From Spirillospora albida (lineage in GTDB: Bacteria > Actinomycetota > Actinomycetes > Streptosporangiales > Streptosporangiaceae): a stretch of 64,000 bases of DNA. The stretch covers positions 79,639 to 143,638 of the forward strand of contig NZ_JOFJ01000016.1 in the NCBI RefSeq assembly GCF_000718255.1. The letters are read 5' to 3'. The position numbers were made by a program, and so were the translations under genes. Shown one piece after another: positions 33,301 to 41,134 of this stretch; position 1 is the first letter of the stretch; each line of letters begins with the position of its first letter. The notes below the pieces were generated by a model. It was given only the letters and a program-made list of their open reading frames with translations. It had not been told where the DNA came from and did no database searches.

Positions 33301-36300
33301 AGGGGTCGGCCGAGGACGGCCGTGCGTCCGCGCCACCGGTCTGACCGTCACCGGTCTGACCGTCACCGGTCTGACCGTCACCGGTCTGACCGTCACCGGT
33401 CTGACCGTCACCGGTCTGGCCGTCACCGGGCTCGGAGGACCGGTCGCTCCTCCGGAATCGCGGCTGATCCGGGACGTCGGTGGAGGCCCGGGAGGAAGGC
33501 TCGGTTCCGCCGTCCGTGGCGATCGGCCGGTTCGTCGTGCCGTCACCGCCCGGCTGTCCGGGGGCGGGGCCGGGTGTCCCGCTGCTCGGCTGCGCCGGCG
33601 CGGGCGTGCTGCCACCCGGCGGGTTCGGTGAGGGCGGCGGCCCGCTGCCCGCGCCCCCGGCGCCACCGGCCGGCGGAGTACCGGGAGAAGGTGTACCGCC
33701 GCCGTTTCGCTGGGAGGGATCGAGGTTGTGGTAGCTCCGGTAGTGCGTGGTGGTCACCGGAGGATCCTGAGAGTGATCGGTCTCCGTCCAGCGGGTGTGG
33801 ACGACCTCCGGCGTGATCCTCGGATCGTTCGGCTCGGGGAAGAAGTCGATTCGCTCGATCGTGACGTCGGGATTGTTGCTGTGCCGCTGCTCGAGAAGGC
33901 TCTCGAACGAGTGCCGCCATCCCGTCTGCGGCGTGACGTCCGCACCGTGGTTCCCGCGGTTCGTGGGACTCCACTGCGGGAAGTAGTTGATCCGTTCCCC
34001 GGGGCCTCTGGCCTCGTGCGGGAAGATGTGGCCACCGTCGAAGCCGCCGCCCGGGTACTCTCTGGCCCCCTTGCCCAGCCTGCCGACCTTCCGCTGGACG
34101 TTCTCGTTCCGCTGCTCGTCGTCGCCGTGGGGCGTGTCGTAGTCGGGTCGTCCGCTGGCGCTGTCGGACTGTCCCCGCGCGTCGGTGTGGAAGAGGAACG
34201 TGCCTGGGGCGACGCCGCTGCCGCCGAAGTCACCGGTGCGCGCGGCGTCCGGCGGGTCGAGCGGCGCTGCCGGGTCGGTCGTCTGGAAACGGCCGTGGGG
34301 TTCGACAAGATAATGGGTGTTCGGACGCGGAACACTCCATTTCTTGATGTTCCGGTTGGTGTCACCGAGTTCGGGGTTGAAGCCGTGCTCGGCGTCGCCG
34401 TACCAGGTGCGGACGTGGGTGACCCGCCGATCCCCGTCCGTCCAGAAGACGCCGTGCAGCCGACCGTCCGGACCGCGGACCTCGATCCGAGAATTGGCAG
34501 GCAGATCGCCTCTGGCAGAGAAAGGACCCTCCGTCGAGACGTCGTACGCTCCGGGCCACCGCACAGGGACCGCGTCCGCCGGGGGATCGAACCGCGTGGC
34601 GGACGGTGCCATGCCCTCGTCGCCGCCGGTGTGCGGCTCACCGGTGAAGATGTGCGGCTCGTCGAAACCGAGGTCGACCATGTGGGTGACGCCCGGTTCG
34701 GGGCGGATCAGGTCGGGGTTCTCGTTCGGATCGACGACCGGGGCGCTCGGATCCTCCGGCCTGACGTTGGTGACGTTGACGACGTTGCCGTCGCCGTCCG
34801 TGTACGCCAGGGTCCGCGGGATCCTGTTGCCTGAACCGTCGTCGTCGTAGACGGTGTACCGGGTGCGCGGCTCGAGCGGGCCCTGATCGACCAGCCGCTC
34901 GCCGGGCGCGAGATCGATGCCCTCTTCGCGCGTGTAGGACGGAGGCGTCCACTCGGCCTGCTGATGCGGAAGCCCTCGGCCGACCGGGGGATCGGTCCGG
35001 TGCCGCGGCTCGGCGTCCCCCGGATCCGGGTTCGCGTCGCTCGTCGTTCCACGCCGGAACCGGCGCTCGCCCTCGCCGGGCCGGGGCGTGCCATCGGCGC
35101 GCGGTGCCGCCCCGTCGCCGGTCGGCGTCCGCCCCGGATCCGGACGCGGTCCGCCGCCTTCCGGCGGGGCGGCCGACGGGTCGGAGCCGGATGCGGAGGC
35201 CAGCGGCGGTGGCGGGCCCCACTGTCGCGGAGCCGGGCGGGACGTGCTCACGGGATCCGGGTCCGGGGCGCCGGGCGGGATGACCGTCGCGCGGATCTCA
35301 ATGATCGGCCGACCGTTGGCGTCCTCGGCGCCCGTCTCCACATGTGTGATCTGATAACGAGTACCGCGCGGCAGGACCAGCTCGCGCTGATCCGGGTAAT
35401 GGCTCGCGCCACCCATCCAGACCCCGCGAGAACCGTCCGGCAGGTCTAGGTGGATGCGGTAGCCGAACGGGTTGCCGTCAACGACCGCGGGTTCCCGTCC
35501 GAGTGAGGTCGACATGAACGCCGGCTCGGCCTGGATCGAGCCGATCAGCATTTCGGGGTTTCGTGAACCGAGCGGTACACCGTCGCGGGCCGTCATGAAA
35601 CTGACGTCGTGGAGGCCCCGTTCGGTCTGCACCGGTTCCGGCAAGGGCTGGTTCAGCGCCTGATCCAACTCGGCGATGCGCCGGTTGAACGCGTCCACGG
35701 TCGGAGTTTCGCCGAAGTATCCGTGCAGGAAATTCCAGTATCCCTGGTTGCTCGCTAGCTGGTTGAGGCGGTCCTCGGGGTTGGGGGAGGACCGCACGTG
35801 ATCGATGAGGGCCCGCTGATCCGGGGAGAGACCGGGGTGGGCTGCCCACTGCTCCAGGAGTTCCGGCGTCGGCATGCCGCGGCCGTAATTCATGTGGATC
35901 AACTGCGCGGCCCGGTCGGCCTCCGCCTGCATGCCGTTCAGCCACGCGCCGAGGTCGTTGCCCGGCCGCAGCCACGAGTTCGGGAACGACTGAACCGTGT
36001 ACTGGTACAGCGCGTTCCGCAGATGCGGCGGGAGGTTGCGGAACACGTCGCCGAGATTCTCGTCCCCGTACCGCTGGCCCTCATCGTCGGTGCCGAACCG
36101 CCGGACGGGATCGGTGCCGCCAGGCTCGACGGTCGTCCAGCCCGACGATTCGGGCGTGCCGTTCGCGGTGAGGTCGACCGGCCCTGTGGGCGCTGTGACG
36201 GGGACGCCGAGCCGCTGTGCGAGTTCGCTTGCGAAATCCCCGTCCCCGGCATTGTTGGACAGCAGCAGCAGGGGGCGGCCGTTCCAGTTCGGGTCGTTGC

Positions 36301-39300
36301 GGACCAGGTCCGCGACCTCGGCCGCGCTCATCCGCCGGTCGCCGACGAACACGCCGTCGCGGTCGCCGTTTCCGTCCAGGACGAACCTGCCGCCCGGATC
36401 GGGGTTCACCATTCCGGCCGTGTTCCGCATGTGCGGCTCGTCGGGGCCGTAGAGCGCGCGCCCCGCGGGGGTCTCGGTGCTGTTCCGCCACGCGTCGTGC
36501 AGGCGGTCGGGCAGCCCCTCGGGCACATCCCGGTCGGGGGTGTGCCGCTGGTCGGGCTGCGGGCCCTCCTCGCGGCGCGGCCTGCCCTCGTCCGACCGCG
36601 GCTGGTCGTGGTCGGTGCGCGGCTGGTCTCGGTCTGTGCCCGTGGGATCGCGGTCCGGCCGCGGCCGATCGTCGTCGGATCGCGGACGCCCGTCGTCCGC
36701 GGCGGGCTGGTCCCGGTCGGTGCGAGGAGGGCCGTCGTCCGTGGGCTGGTCCTGCGCGGGGGACGGTTGATCGTCGTCGGGGCGGGATCGCGCGTCGTCC
36801 GTGGGCTGGTTCTCCTCGGGACGGCGTGGTTGATCGTCGGCGGGGCGGGACGGGGCGTGGTCCGCTGGGGGCTGGTCTTGGTCGGGGCGCGGGGTGCCGT
36901 CGTCGGGGCGTGGCCGGTCGCCGTCCGGCCGGGCTTCGCCGCTGGGGGTGGGGGCGCGGCCTTCCTCCGAAGGAGGCGGGGCCTCGCTCCGAGCGGGGGG
37001 TGCGGTGTTCCCGGAGGGCAGCCCATTGCTCCCCGGCTGGGGCGAGGAACCGGTCGGGGCAGGGGGAGAGGACGGCTGGGCGCCGAGGTGGCGGTCCATC
37101 ACCTCGCCGATGGCCTGCGCCAGCGGACGGGGGGAGTCGGCGAGGCGGTACTCGGTGAACGCCTCCGCCATCATCTCGTGGGGGTCGCTCGCGCCGTAGC
37201 CGGACAGGGCGTTCTCGATGCGCTGCACCGTCGCCGGGTCGTGCGGCTGGGTGGCGTCGTACGGGATGCCGAGAGCCCGGGACACGGCCTGGTTCAGGTC
37301 GGCGAGCATTCGCGGGTCGTTCAGGAGCTGCTCGCCGAGGTGGTGGCCGAACTCGTGGGTGAAGACGCCCTCGGTGGATCCGCCGCCGGGGACGGTGAAG
37401 CCGGTCTGCTCCTCGTCGGCGCCGTCCTCCGCGCGCCGGTCGTTGTCGGCGAAGGAGTCGTCGTTCAGGTAGATGCCCGGCGGGTTGCCGCCGGGGGTGG
37501 CGTAGGCGAGGACGTCCTCGTTGCCCGGCCCGAGCGACTGCTGGAAGTTCTCCGAGCCGATGTGGGACAGGCCCCGCATCGTCTCCGGGTAGTCCGCCGC
37601 GAGCCGCTGGAGGGCGTTGTTGACCTCCCGGGCGGCGGCCGGGTCGATGGGGTTCGACGTGAAGTCGACCGTGGGCGCGTCATTGCCGAACCGGGCGAGG
37701 ATGTCGCGCGCCTGCTGCTCGGCGTCGGCCAGGTCCCGGGCCGGGTCGGGCGGGGGCGCGTCGCCGGCCGGGTCCGGGGAGGTGCCGCCGGGAGTGCCCG
37801 GGTCCGGGGAAGCGTCGCCGGACGGTGGTTCCGCCCGGTGCGGGACGGGCTCGTCGCCGCGGATGACGCCTTGCTCGTCGAGGTTCCCGGCCGGGGCGGG
37901 CCGCGGTGGCGTCCCGCCTTCGTCGCCCGCGGTGGGGCGCGGTGCGGGTGCGGAGGGTGCGGGCGCGTCCGACCTCGTGGGGGCGTCGGTGCCCGGTCGT
38001 GCCGCCGGGGCCGGTGAGTGCGTCCGGGGCGTGTTACCGGAGGGCGGCGTCGTGCCGCCCGGCGAGGCCGTGCCCGCCGGACCGCCCATCGGGCCCATCG
38101 GCATCGGCGCGACGAAACCGGGCGGTGCTGCGGAACCGTTCCCCTGCTCGGGGGGAGCCATCGCGTCCTGGGCTTCGGGGGACCCGTCGGCGCCGCGCGG
38201 ATCGGGGTCGGCCGCCATGTCCGTCGTCTCGCCGCCGGGCGCGGGCGTCTCGGTGGGTGGAGACGTGCCGGGCGCCGGTGTCTCGGTGCCGGATGGAGTG
38301 CCGCCGCTCTCGGGTGTGGGGGCGGTGCTGCCCGGTGCGGGAGGGCCCGCGCCGTGGGACGGCGTGCCGCCGTCCGGCGAGGGGTCGCCGGAGGGGGTCG
38401 AGCCGCCGCGCGTCCCGGAAACGCCTCCCGGCGACGGGTTGCCGCTCGACGGCGGCGTGGCCGAAGACGATGAAGGTGGAGGCGTGCCGCCGCCCGGCGC
38501 CGGGGGGCCGCCGGACGGGACGGTGCCGCCGGACGGGACGGTGCCGCCGGGTGCCGGCCCGCCCATCGGTGCGGGTCCGCCGACGGGGGCGGCCCCACCG
38601 GCCGGGGCCGGGCCGCCGCCGGGTGCGGGGGCACCGCCCAGGGGACCGGCGCCGGACGCGCCGGTGGAAGAACCGCCGCCGAACGACGACGGGTTGCCGC
38701 CGAGACCGCCGCCGGGCGCGTTGCCGCCGCCCGTGGACGCGAGGGACGATCCGCCGCCGGCACTGTTCCCGCCACCGGTGTCGCCAAGGAGCGTGGCGAT
38801 GCGGTTGCCCCCGCCGGACGAGTCGCCGCCTCCGCCGCCGCCGCTGTGGCTCGGACCGCCACCGGGGCCGCCGCCTCCGGTGTTGGAGCCGCCGCCTCCT
38901 CCGCCCGAGTGGCTCGCGGTGTTCGAGCCGGAACCGCCCCCGGAGTCGGAGCCGCCTCCTCCGCCGGAGTTGCCGCCGGAGCCGGAGTTCCCTCCTCCGC
39001 CGGAGTTGCCGCCGGATCGTGAACCGCCGTCGCCGCCACCGGAGGGATCCCCTCCGCCGCCGGAACCGCTGGGACCGGGACCGCCGGAGTTGCCCGAGTT
39101 GCCGGGACCGGACCCGCCGGGGCCGGAGCCGCCGGGGCCGGAGCCGCTCGGGCCGGAGCCGTTGTCGCCGCCCGGCCCGCCGCCCTCGCCGCCGGACGGG
39201 GAGGGGTTCGGTGAGGACGACGGGTTCGGTGACGAGGACGGGTCGGGGTTGCCGCCCGGACCGGGGTTGCCGCCCGGACCGGGCGGGTCGCCGCCGGGAA

Positions 39301-40210
39301 CGTTGTAGTTGCTCAGGCCGTCCCTGCCGCCGCCGACGGCGCCGCCGAACGCGCCGGACGTGGCGCCCTTCGCGATGGCGTCCCAGGTCAGCGGGTCACC
39401 GTGGATGGCCGCCGTCGCGATCGTGCCGGCCACGCCGCTCAGCGCCTCGGACGCGCCCTCCCGTGCCATGCCCTTGAACATGGCTCCGGCCGCGGTGTCG
39501 GCGCCGCCCTCCAGCCCGGGGATCTTGCCCATGCCGTGACCGATGCCGCCGGAGATCGCCCCGCCGACGGCGCCGTCGAACGTCGCCATCGCGGTCTTCT
39601 TCCAGTCGATGCCGTCGCGGTTGCCCTGCGCGACCTGGATGCCCTGGATCAGCAGGTCGAGCCCGCCGCCCTCGGCGGCACCGGCCAGCGCGCCCCGGAG
39701 AACGGCGCCGAGCAGCCGCTGGCTCAGCCGCTCCAGCAGTTCTTTGAAAATGGTTCTCGCGGTGACCTGCGCCGCGACCTCGACCGCGGGAATGGCGGCG
39801 GTGGACGCGCCGAACGTCGCGAACGCCGCCGCGATCAGATAGGCGATCTCGATCGCCGTAATGATCAGCAGGGCGATGAACATGTACTTCGCGTACTCGA
39901 TGTCCAGCGCCCCGCCGTCGAGTAATTCGGCGAGCTGATTACATGATTCGACGAGTTTGGGGAGGATCTGTGGATCGGTGGAGACCCACTGGTCCCATTT
40001 CTGCCCGAACGCCTCGGCGGCGCCGCTGTCCAGGGTGGAGCGCACGGCGGCCGCGGTGCCCCGGAGGTCCCCGATCAGTTCGTTGATCTCCGTGCCGGAG
40101 GTCCGCCACGCCTCGGCGCAGCGGCGCATCGCCGTCTCGTCGCCCTCAGGCCAGTCCGCGCCGATGATCCAGGACAGCCATTGGACCGGTTCGGGAATCT
40201 CGAGGCCCAC
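30317..40210 (-). CDS. Giant multi-domain polymorphic toxin, probable type VII effector
   Basis: 3297 aa, one uninterrupted frame from GTG 40210. Domains in order: helical WXG/CpnT-like head with hydrophobic helices (about 1-300); Gly/Ser/Pro stalk (300-820); zincin-like domain with HEFGHH (951-956) and later Glu in MMAEAFTEY (1013); Asp/Arg/Pro linker; module A (about 1230-1650) with an altered clan-CD-like domain and an ART (R-G-L, STS, QRE); DNA/RNA non-specific nuclease (DGGHIFPHEA near 2057); hexapeptide-poor linker with six GDGQT repeats; RelA/SpoT-like synthetase (about 2610-2707; GYRDIRMAVR, GELRLHL); module B (about 2810-3297) with intact His/Cys clan-CD-like domain and a second ART. 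It is likely exported through the ESX system and cut into warheads; export, cleavage and targets are inferences. Confidence 0.88.
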   Translation of the reverse strand: MGLEIPEPVQWLSWIIGADWPEGDETAMRRCAEAWRTSGTEINELIGDLRGTAAAVRSTLDSGAAEAFGQKWDQWVSTDPQILPKLVESCNQLAELLDGGALDIEYAKYMFIALLIITAIEIAYLIAAAFATFGASTAAIPAVEVAAQVTARTIFKELLERLSQRLLGAVLRGALAGAAEGGGLDLLIQGIQVAQGNRDGIDWKKTAMATFDGAVGGAISGGIGHGMGKIPGLEGGADTAAGAMFKGMAREGASEALSGVAGTIATAAIHGDPLTWDAIAKGATSGAFGGAVGGGRDGLSNYNVPGGDPPGPGGNPGPGGNPDPSSSPNPSSSPNPSPSGGEGGGPGGDNGSGPSGSGPGGSGPGGSGPGNSGNSGGPGPSGSGGGGDPSGGGDGGSRSGGNSGGGGNSGSGGNSGGGGGSDSGGGSGSNTASHSGGGGGGSNTGGGGPGGGPSHSGGGGGGDSSGGGNRIATLLGDTGGGNSAGGGSSLASTGGGNAPGGGLGGNPSSFGGGSSTGASGAGPLGGAPAPGGGPAPAGGAAPVGGPAPMGGPAPGGTVPSGGTVPSGGPPAPGGGTPPPSSSSATPPSSGNPSPGGVSGTRGGSTPSGDPSPDGGTPSHGAGPPAPGSTAPTPESGGTPSGTETPAPGTSPPTETPAPGGETTDMAADPDPRGADGSPEAQDAMAPPEQGNGSAAPPGFVAPMPMGPMGGPAGTASPGGTTPPSGNTPRTHSPAPAARPGTDAPTRSDAPAPSAPAPRPTAGDEGGTPPRPAPAGNLDEQGVIRGDEPVPHRAEPPSGDASPDPGTPGGTSPDPAGDAPPPDPARDLADAEQQARDILARFGNDAPTVDFTSNPIDPAAAREVNNALQRLAADYPETMRGLSHIGSENFQQSLGPGNEDVLAYATPGGNPPGIYLNDDSFADNDRRAEDGADEEQTGFTVPGGGSTEGVFTHEFGHHLGEQLLNDPRMLADLNQAVSRALGIPYDATQPHDPATVQRIENALSGYGASDPHEMMAEAFTEYRLADSPRPLAQAIGEVMDRHLGAQPSSPPAPTGSSPQPGSNGLPSGNTAPPARSEAPPPSEEGRAPTPSGEARPDGDRPRPDDGTPRPDQDQPPADHAPSRPADDQPRRPEENQPTDDARSRPDDDQPSPAQDQPTDDGPPRTDRDQPAADDGRPRSDDDRPRPDRDPTGTDRDQPRTDHDQPRSDEGRPRREEGPQPDQRHTPDRDVPEGLPDRLHDAWRNSTETPAGRALYGPDEPHMRNTAGMVNPDPGGRFVLDGNGDRDGVFVGDRRMSAAEVADLVRNDPNWNGRPLLLLSNNAGDGDFASELAQRLGVPVTAPTGPVDLTANGTPESSGWTTVEPGGTDPVRRFGTDDEGQRYGDENLGDVFRNLPPHLRNALYQYTVQSFPNSWLRPGNDLGAWLNGMQAEADRAAQLIHMNYGRGMPTPELLEQWAAHPGLSPDQRALIDHVRSSPNPEDRLNQLASNQGYWNFLHGYFGETPTVDAFNRRIAELDQALNQPLPEPVQTERGLHDVSFMTARDGVPLGSRNPEMLIGSIQAEPAFMSTSLGREPAVVDGNPFGYRIHLDLPDGSRGVWMGGASHYPDQRELVLPRGTRYQITHVETGAEDANGRPIIEIRATVIPPGAPDPDPVSTSRPAPRQWGPPPPLASASGSDPSAAPPEGGGPRPDPGRTPTGDGAAPRADGTPRPGEGERRFRRGTTSDANPDPGDAEPRHRTDPPVGRGLPHQQAEWTPPSYTREEGIDLAPGERLVDQGPLEPRTRYTVYDDDGSGNRIPRTLAYTDGDGNVVNVTNVRPEDPSAPVVDPNENPDLIRPEPGVTHMVDLGFDEPHIFTGEPHTGGDEGMAPSATRFDPPADAVPVRWPGAYDVSTEGPFSARGDLPANSRIEVRGPDGRLHGVFWTDGDRRVTHVRTWYGDAEHGFNPELGDTNRNIKKWSVPRPNTHYLVEPHGRFQTTDPAAPLDPPDAARTGDFGGSGVAPGTFLFHTDARGQSDSASGRPDYDTPHGDDEQRNENVQRKVGRLGKGAREYPGGGFDGGHIFPHEARGPGERINYFPQWSPTNRGNHGADVTPQTGWRHSFESLLEQRHSNNPDVTIERIDFFPEPNDPRITPEVVHTRWTETDHSQDPPVTTTHYRSYHNLDPSQRNGGGTPSPGTPPAGGAGGAGSGPPPSPNPPGGSTPAPAQPSSGTPGPAPGQPGGDGTTNRPIATDGGTEPSSRASTDVPDQPRFRRSDRSSEPGDGQTGDGQTGDGQTGDGQTGDGQTGDGQTGGADARPSSADPSGTPERGENNTRGERTPRPDAPAHYGWYPDQSQGAPTGSATPPSPAPGPMDAERPQPGDRSLPEDAAGTGTRLQDASVPPVGHAVPRTAEGEGAAPRTADPELMRRIHENEQIRQVVDAARQTIVDDKGNRLGDLLDDDLRNRLPGHPALARIVDGAGPPPLTPVEDSLRHSLLARPRTLHSLLTQPEAVRILEDSVREVNERGAEAILDEGRVEPTPTPLEDWQIRISDRVIGEVGSSKAPRQLGFDNEAYEAEVRRAAGQPLSKDNEFVNRYLDGLYDSAAEGTDTLHRILHELANDPGDARMRPGPKDRVRALDKIINDYRGNPSELNDLLGGKVQFDSVGDLYRALNRVREVTQRYGVEVVAIKDRLRSPQPSGYRDIRMAVRTPNGHIGELRLHLRSFDAVADYEHSLYEVSRDLPNVAEDRAANGERDEALTDEENAVRETINRRLNERFSAALNESLPPHLRSGPGDDGGSSTHGDGARDVGPPRAEQPAGEGHESPARQDPEVPAGLPEHLHDVLRDSDATPAGRSFHDPADPAMRDLARRVPVDHRRFVVDGHGDAEGLRLPNGRRLDPDDLAHLIRNDPNWNGREVLLLSCGTGDADFAARLAQRLGVPVIAPSGLAWSDTDGNVFASAGRPDPDGRLRPDWPPNGSWRSFNPDGTTTTAGSNGYAPGHDGRRAADPAQRPDEAEARGLRDWFRREGHVDADGYRRFDTDEQGGRYGENRLAHVYRNLPPELQNALHWYTVQSMPNPHLRPGADVNGYLTRLYTEQNYVQHLAHLNGGVMPSHRDELLAIWNRPDLTDYQRQILQHVLTQTDPEGRLQELWQSHGLREFLRGYLGADPTPDAFWRRISELDQALHQPLPEPVQAIRGLHEVTFMLGPDGAPLGGRHPLLLLGTVQTEPGYMSTSLGSGTTEVDGQGFDYRLRLALPAGSLGVWMGTSSAYPDQRELVLPRGTRYYIKSVTQTGWNGREPVFDIEAVVIPPGTAP
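33334..33423 (-). repeat. Six tandem 15-bp units inside the toxin gene
   Basis: Unit CACCGGTCTGACCGT on the plus strand repeats at 33334, 33349, 33364, 33379, 33394 and 33409 (the last with one change), followed by a decayed partial unit. It encodes G-D-G-Q-T repeats in a linker before the RelA/SpoT-like domain. Length variation between strains would be expected. Confidence 0.95.
37740..39300 (-). repeat. Low-complexity Gly/Ser/Pro stalk region of the toxin gene
   Basis: About 1.5 kb encoding residues 303-823. The N-terminal part is Gly/Ser (GGG, SGG, GNSGG) and gives way to Pro/Gly/Thr (APGG, TPSGT). The sequence is dominated by GCC/CCG triplets. It probably forms a flexible or extended stalk between the membrane-active head and the first enzymatic domain. 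No regular unit length. Confidence 0.85.
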
Positions 40211-40218
40211 GCGTCAGC

Positions 40219-40521
40219 TCACTTCAGCCTTGAGGCGTCCTCGGCCGCCTTGTAGGTCTTGGCCATCTGGTCGACGCCCTTCTTGATGCCCTCCAAGCCC
40301 TTCTGCAGCTTGGGAAAGCTCCCGAGGACGTTTTCCGACGGCTTCTTGTAGCCCTCGGCGAACGTCTTGCCCGTCTCGTCCGCGCCCCAGCACTCGCCTT
40401 CCGCGCTGAGCGCCGCGTTGAGCCGGTCGAAGATCGCCTTCAGCTGGGTGGCGCCGTCTTGGAAGCCCGTGCCGGCGCGCTGCAGCCGTTCGGTGTCGAC
40501 TTCCAGGTGGTCGTACGTCAT
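40219..40521 (-). CDS. WXG100-like protein paired with the giant toxin
   Basis: 100 aa, helical hairpin. The turn reads ECWGADETGKTF, where W-G-A replaces the canonical W-x-G, and the second helix ends in KTYKAAED, which offers Y-x3-E. It lies eight bases before the toxin start and its own start overlaps the YbaB-like stop (ATGA). Small WXG partners encoded directly before LXG/WXG-headed toxins usually bind the toxin head and are co-exported, so this is the likely targeting partner. Confidence 0.85.
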   Translation of the reverse strand: MTYDHLEVDTERLQRAGTGFQDGATQLKAIFDRLNAALSAEGECWGADETGKTFAEGYKKPSENVLGSFPKLQKGLEGIKKGVDQMAKTYKAAEDASRLK

Positions 40522-40919
40522 AGCGGCGGGATCCCGAGGCGCGCGCGGACGGCTTCGATGTCGTGGGGGCGTTCCGGCAGCAGCTTGGTGATGTCGAAGC
40601 CCGCGTCGGCCGCGCCCTCGGGGGCGACGCCCTGCATCGCGGCGCGCATCTGGTCGGCGACCTGCGCCTGTGCGTCCCGGGAGGCTTCCATGATCGCCTC
40701 GGAGAGCTCGGTGGCCCCGAGCCTGCGGGTGGCGCGCGGGTCCAGCTCCAGCGATGTCAGCCGGCCCTGCCGGTCGACCTTGACGCGGACCATGCCGTCG
40801 GCGGCCTCGGCCTCGGCCTCGATCGTCTCCAGGCGGGACTGCATCTCCTGGATCTGCCGGCGCTTCTCCTGGTAGGTCTGCAGGAGCTCGTCGATATGCG
40901 CCTGCCACTCAGCGCGCAC
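40518..40919 (-). CDS. YbaB/EbfC-like protein 2
   Basis: 133 aa from GTG 40919 (GAGGGG upstream; GTG 40925 is too close to that site). A long N-terminal coiled helix (IDELLQTYQEKRRQIQEMQS) precedes strands M-V-R-V-K-V-D-R-Q-G-R-L-T-S-L-E-L-D and a C-terminal helix (ELSEAIMEASRDAQAQVADQ). This is the YbaB/EbfC arrangement. First gene of the toxin operon, read from the promoter at 40991-41020. It shares family and context with the protein at 23640-24056. Confidence 0.8.
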   Translation of the reverse strand: MRAEWQAHIDELLQTYQEKRRQIQEMQSRLETIEAEAEAADGMVRVKVDRQGRLTSLELDPRATRRLGATELSEAIMEASRDAQAQVADQMRAAMQGVAPEGAADAGFDITKLLPERPHDIEAVRARLGIPPL

Positions 40920-40990
40920 AGACACCCCTCTGTTCGTCGGGAGCTGAAAGAGCCCGCGACCGCGCACGATCACAGACACAGAGATCGCAC

Positions 40991-41020
40991 ATTTATACGG
41001 CTATTTACAGGTGTGTCGCA
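40991..41020 (-). promoter_or_regulatory. Sigma-70-like promoter of the toxin operon
   Basis: On the minus strand, TTGCGA (41015-41020) and TATAAA (40991-40996) are separated by 18 bases, in a locally AT-rich stretch of a very GC-rich genome. Predicted start near 40984 leaves a leader of about 60 bases before GTG 40919. It is the best housekeeping-type promoter seen in the window. Confidence 0.6.
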
Positions 41021-41134
41021 ACTTGTTCGGGAAGGTCCGCATGGCTGGGGGCAGGGGCGACGGTGTGGAACACTGCGTGCGGGCGACGCGGCGCGTCCGC
41101 GGCACGCGAAGGCGATCAGGAAGGGTGGCGAACG

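Noticed and set aside
33334..33438. Tandem repeats as a CRISPR array
   Set aside because: Units are 15 bases, directly adjacent without spacers, and in frame with the toxin; they encode a peptide repeat.
35798..38017. 739-codon plus-strand ORF opposite the toxin
   Set aside because: Shadow of the toxin reading frame; Val/Arg/Gly-rich without motifs.
37465..39308. Long ORFs on both strands over the toxin stalk region
   Set aside because: They read the low-complexity Gly/Pro stalk in other frames; composition is pure Pro/Arg or Pro/Gly and no ribosome sites fit.
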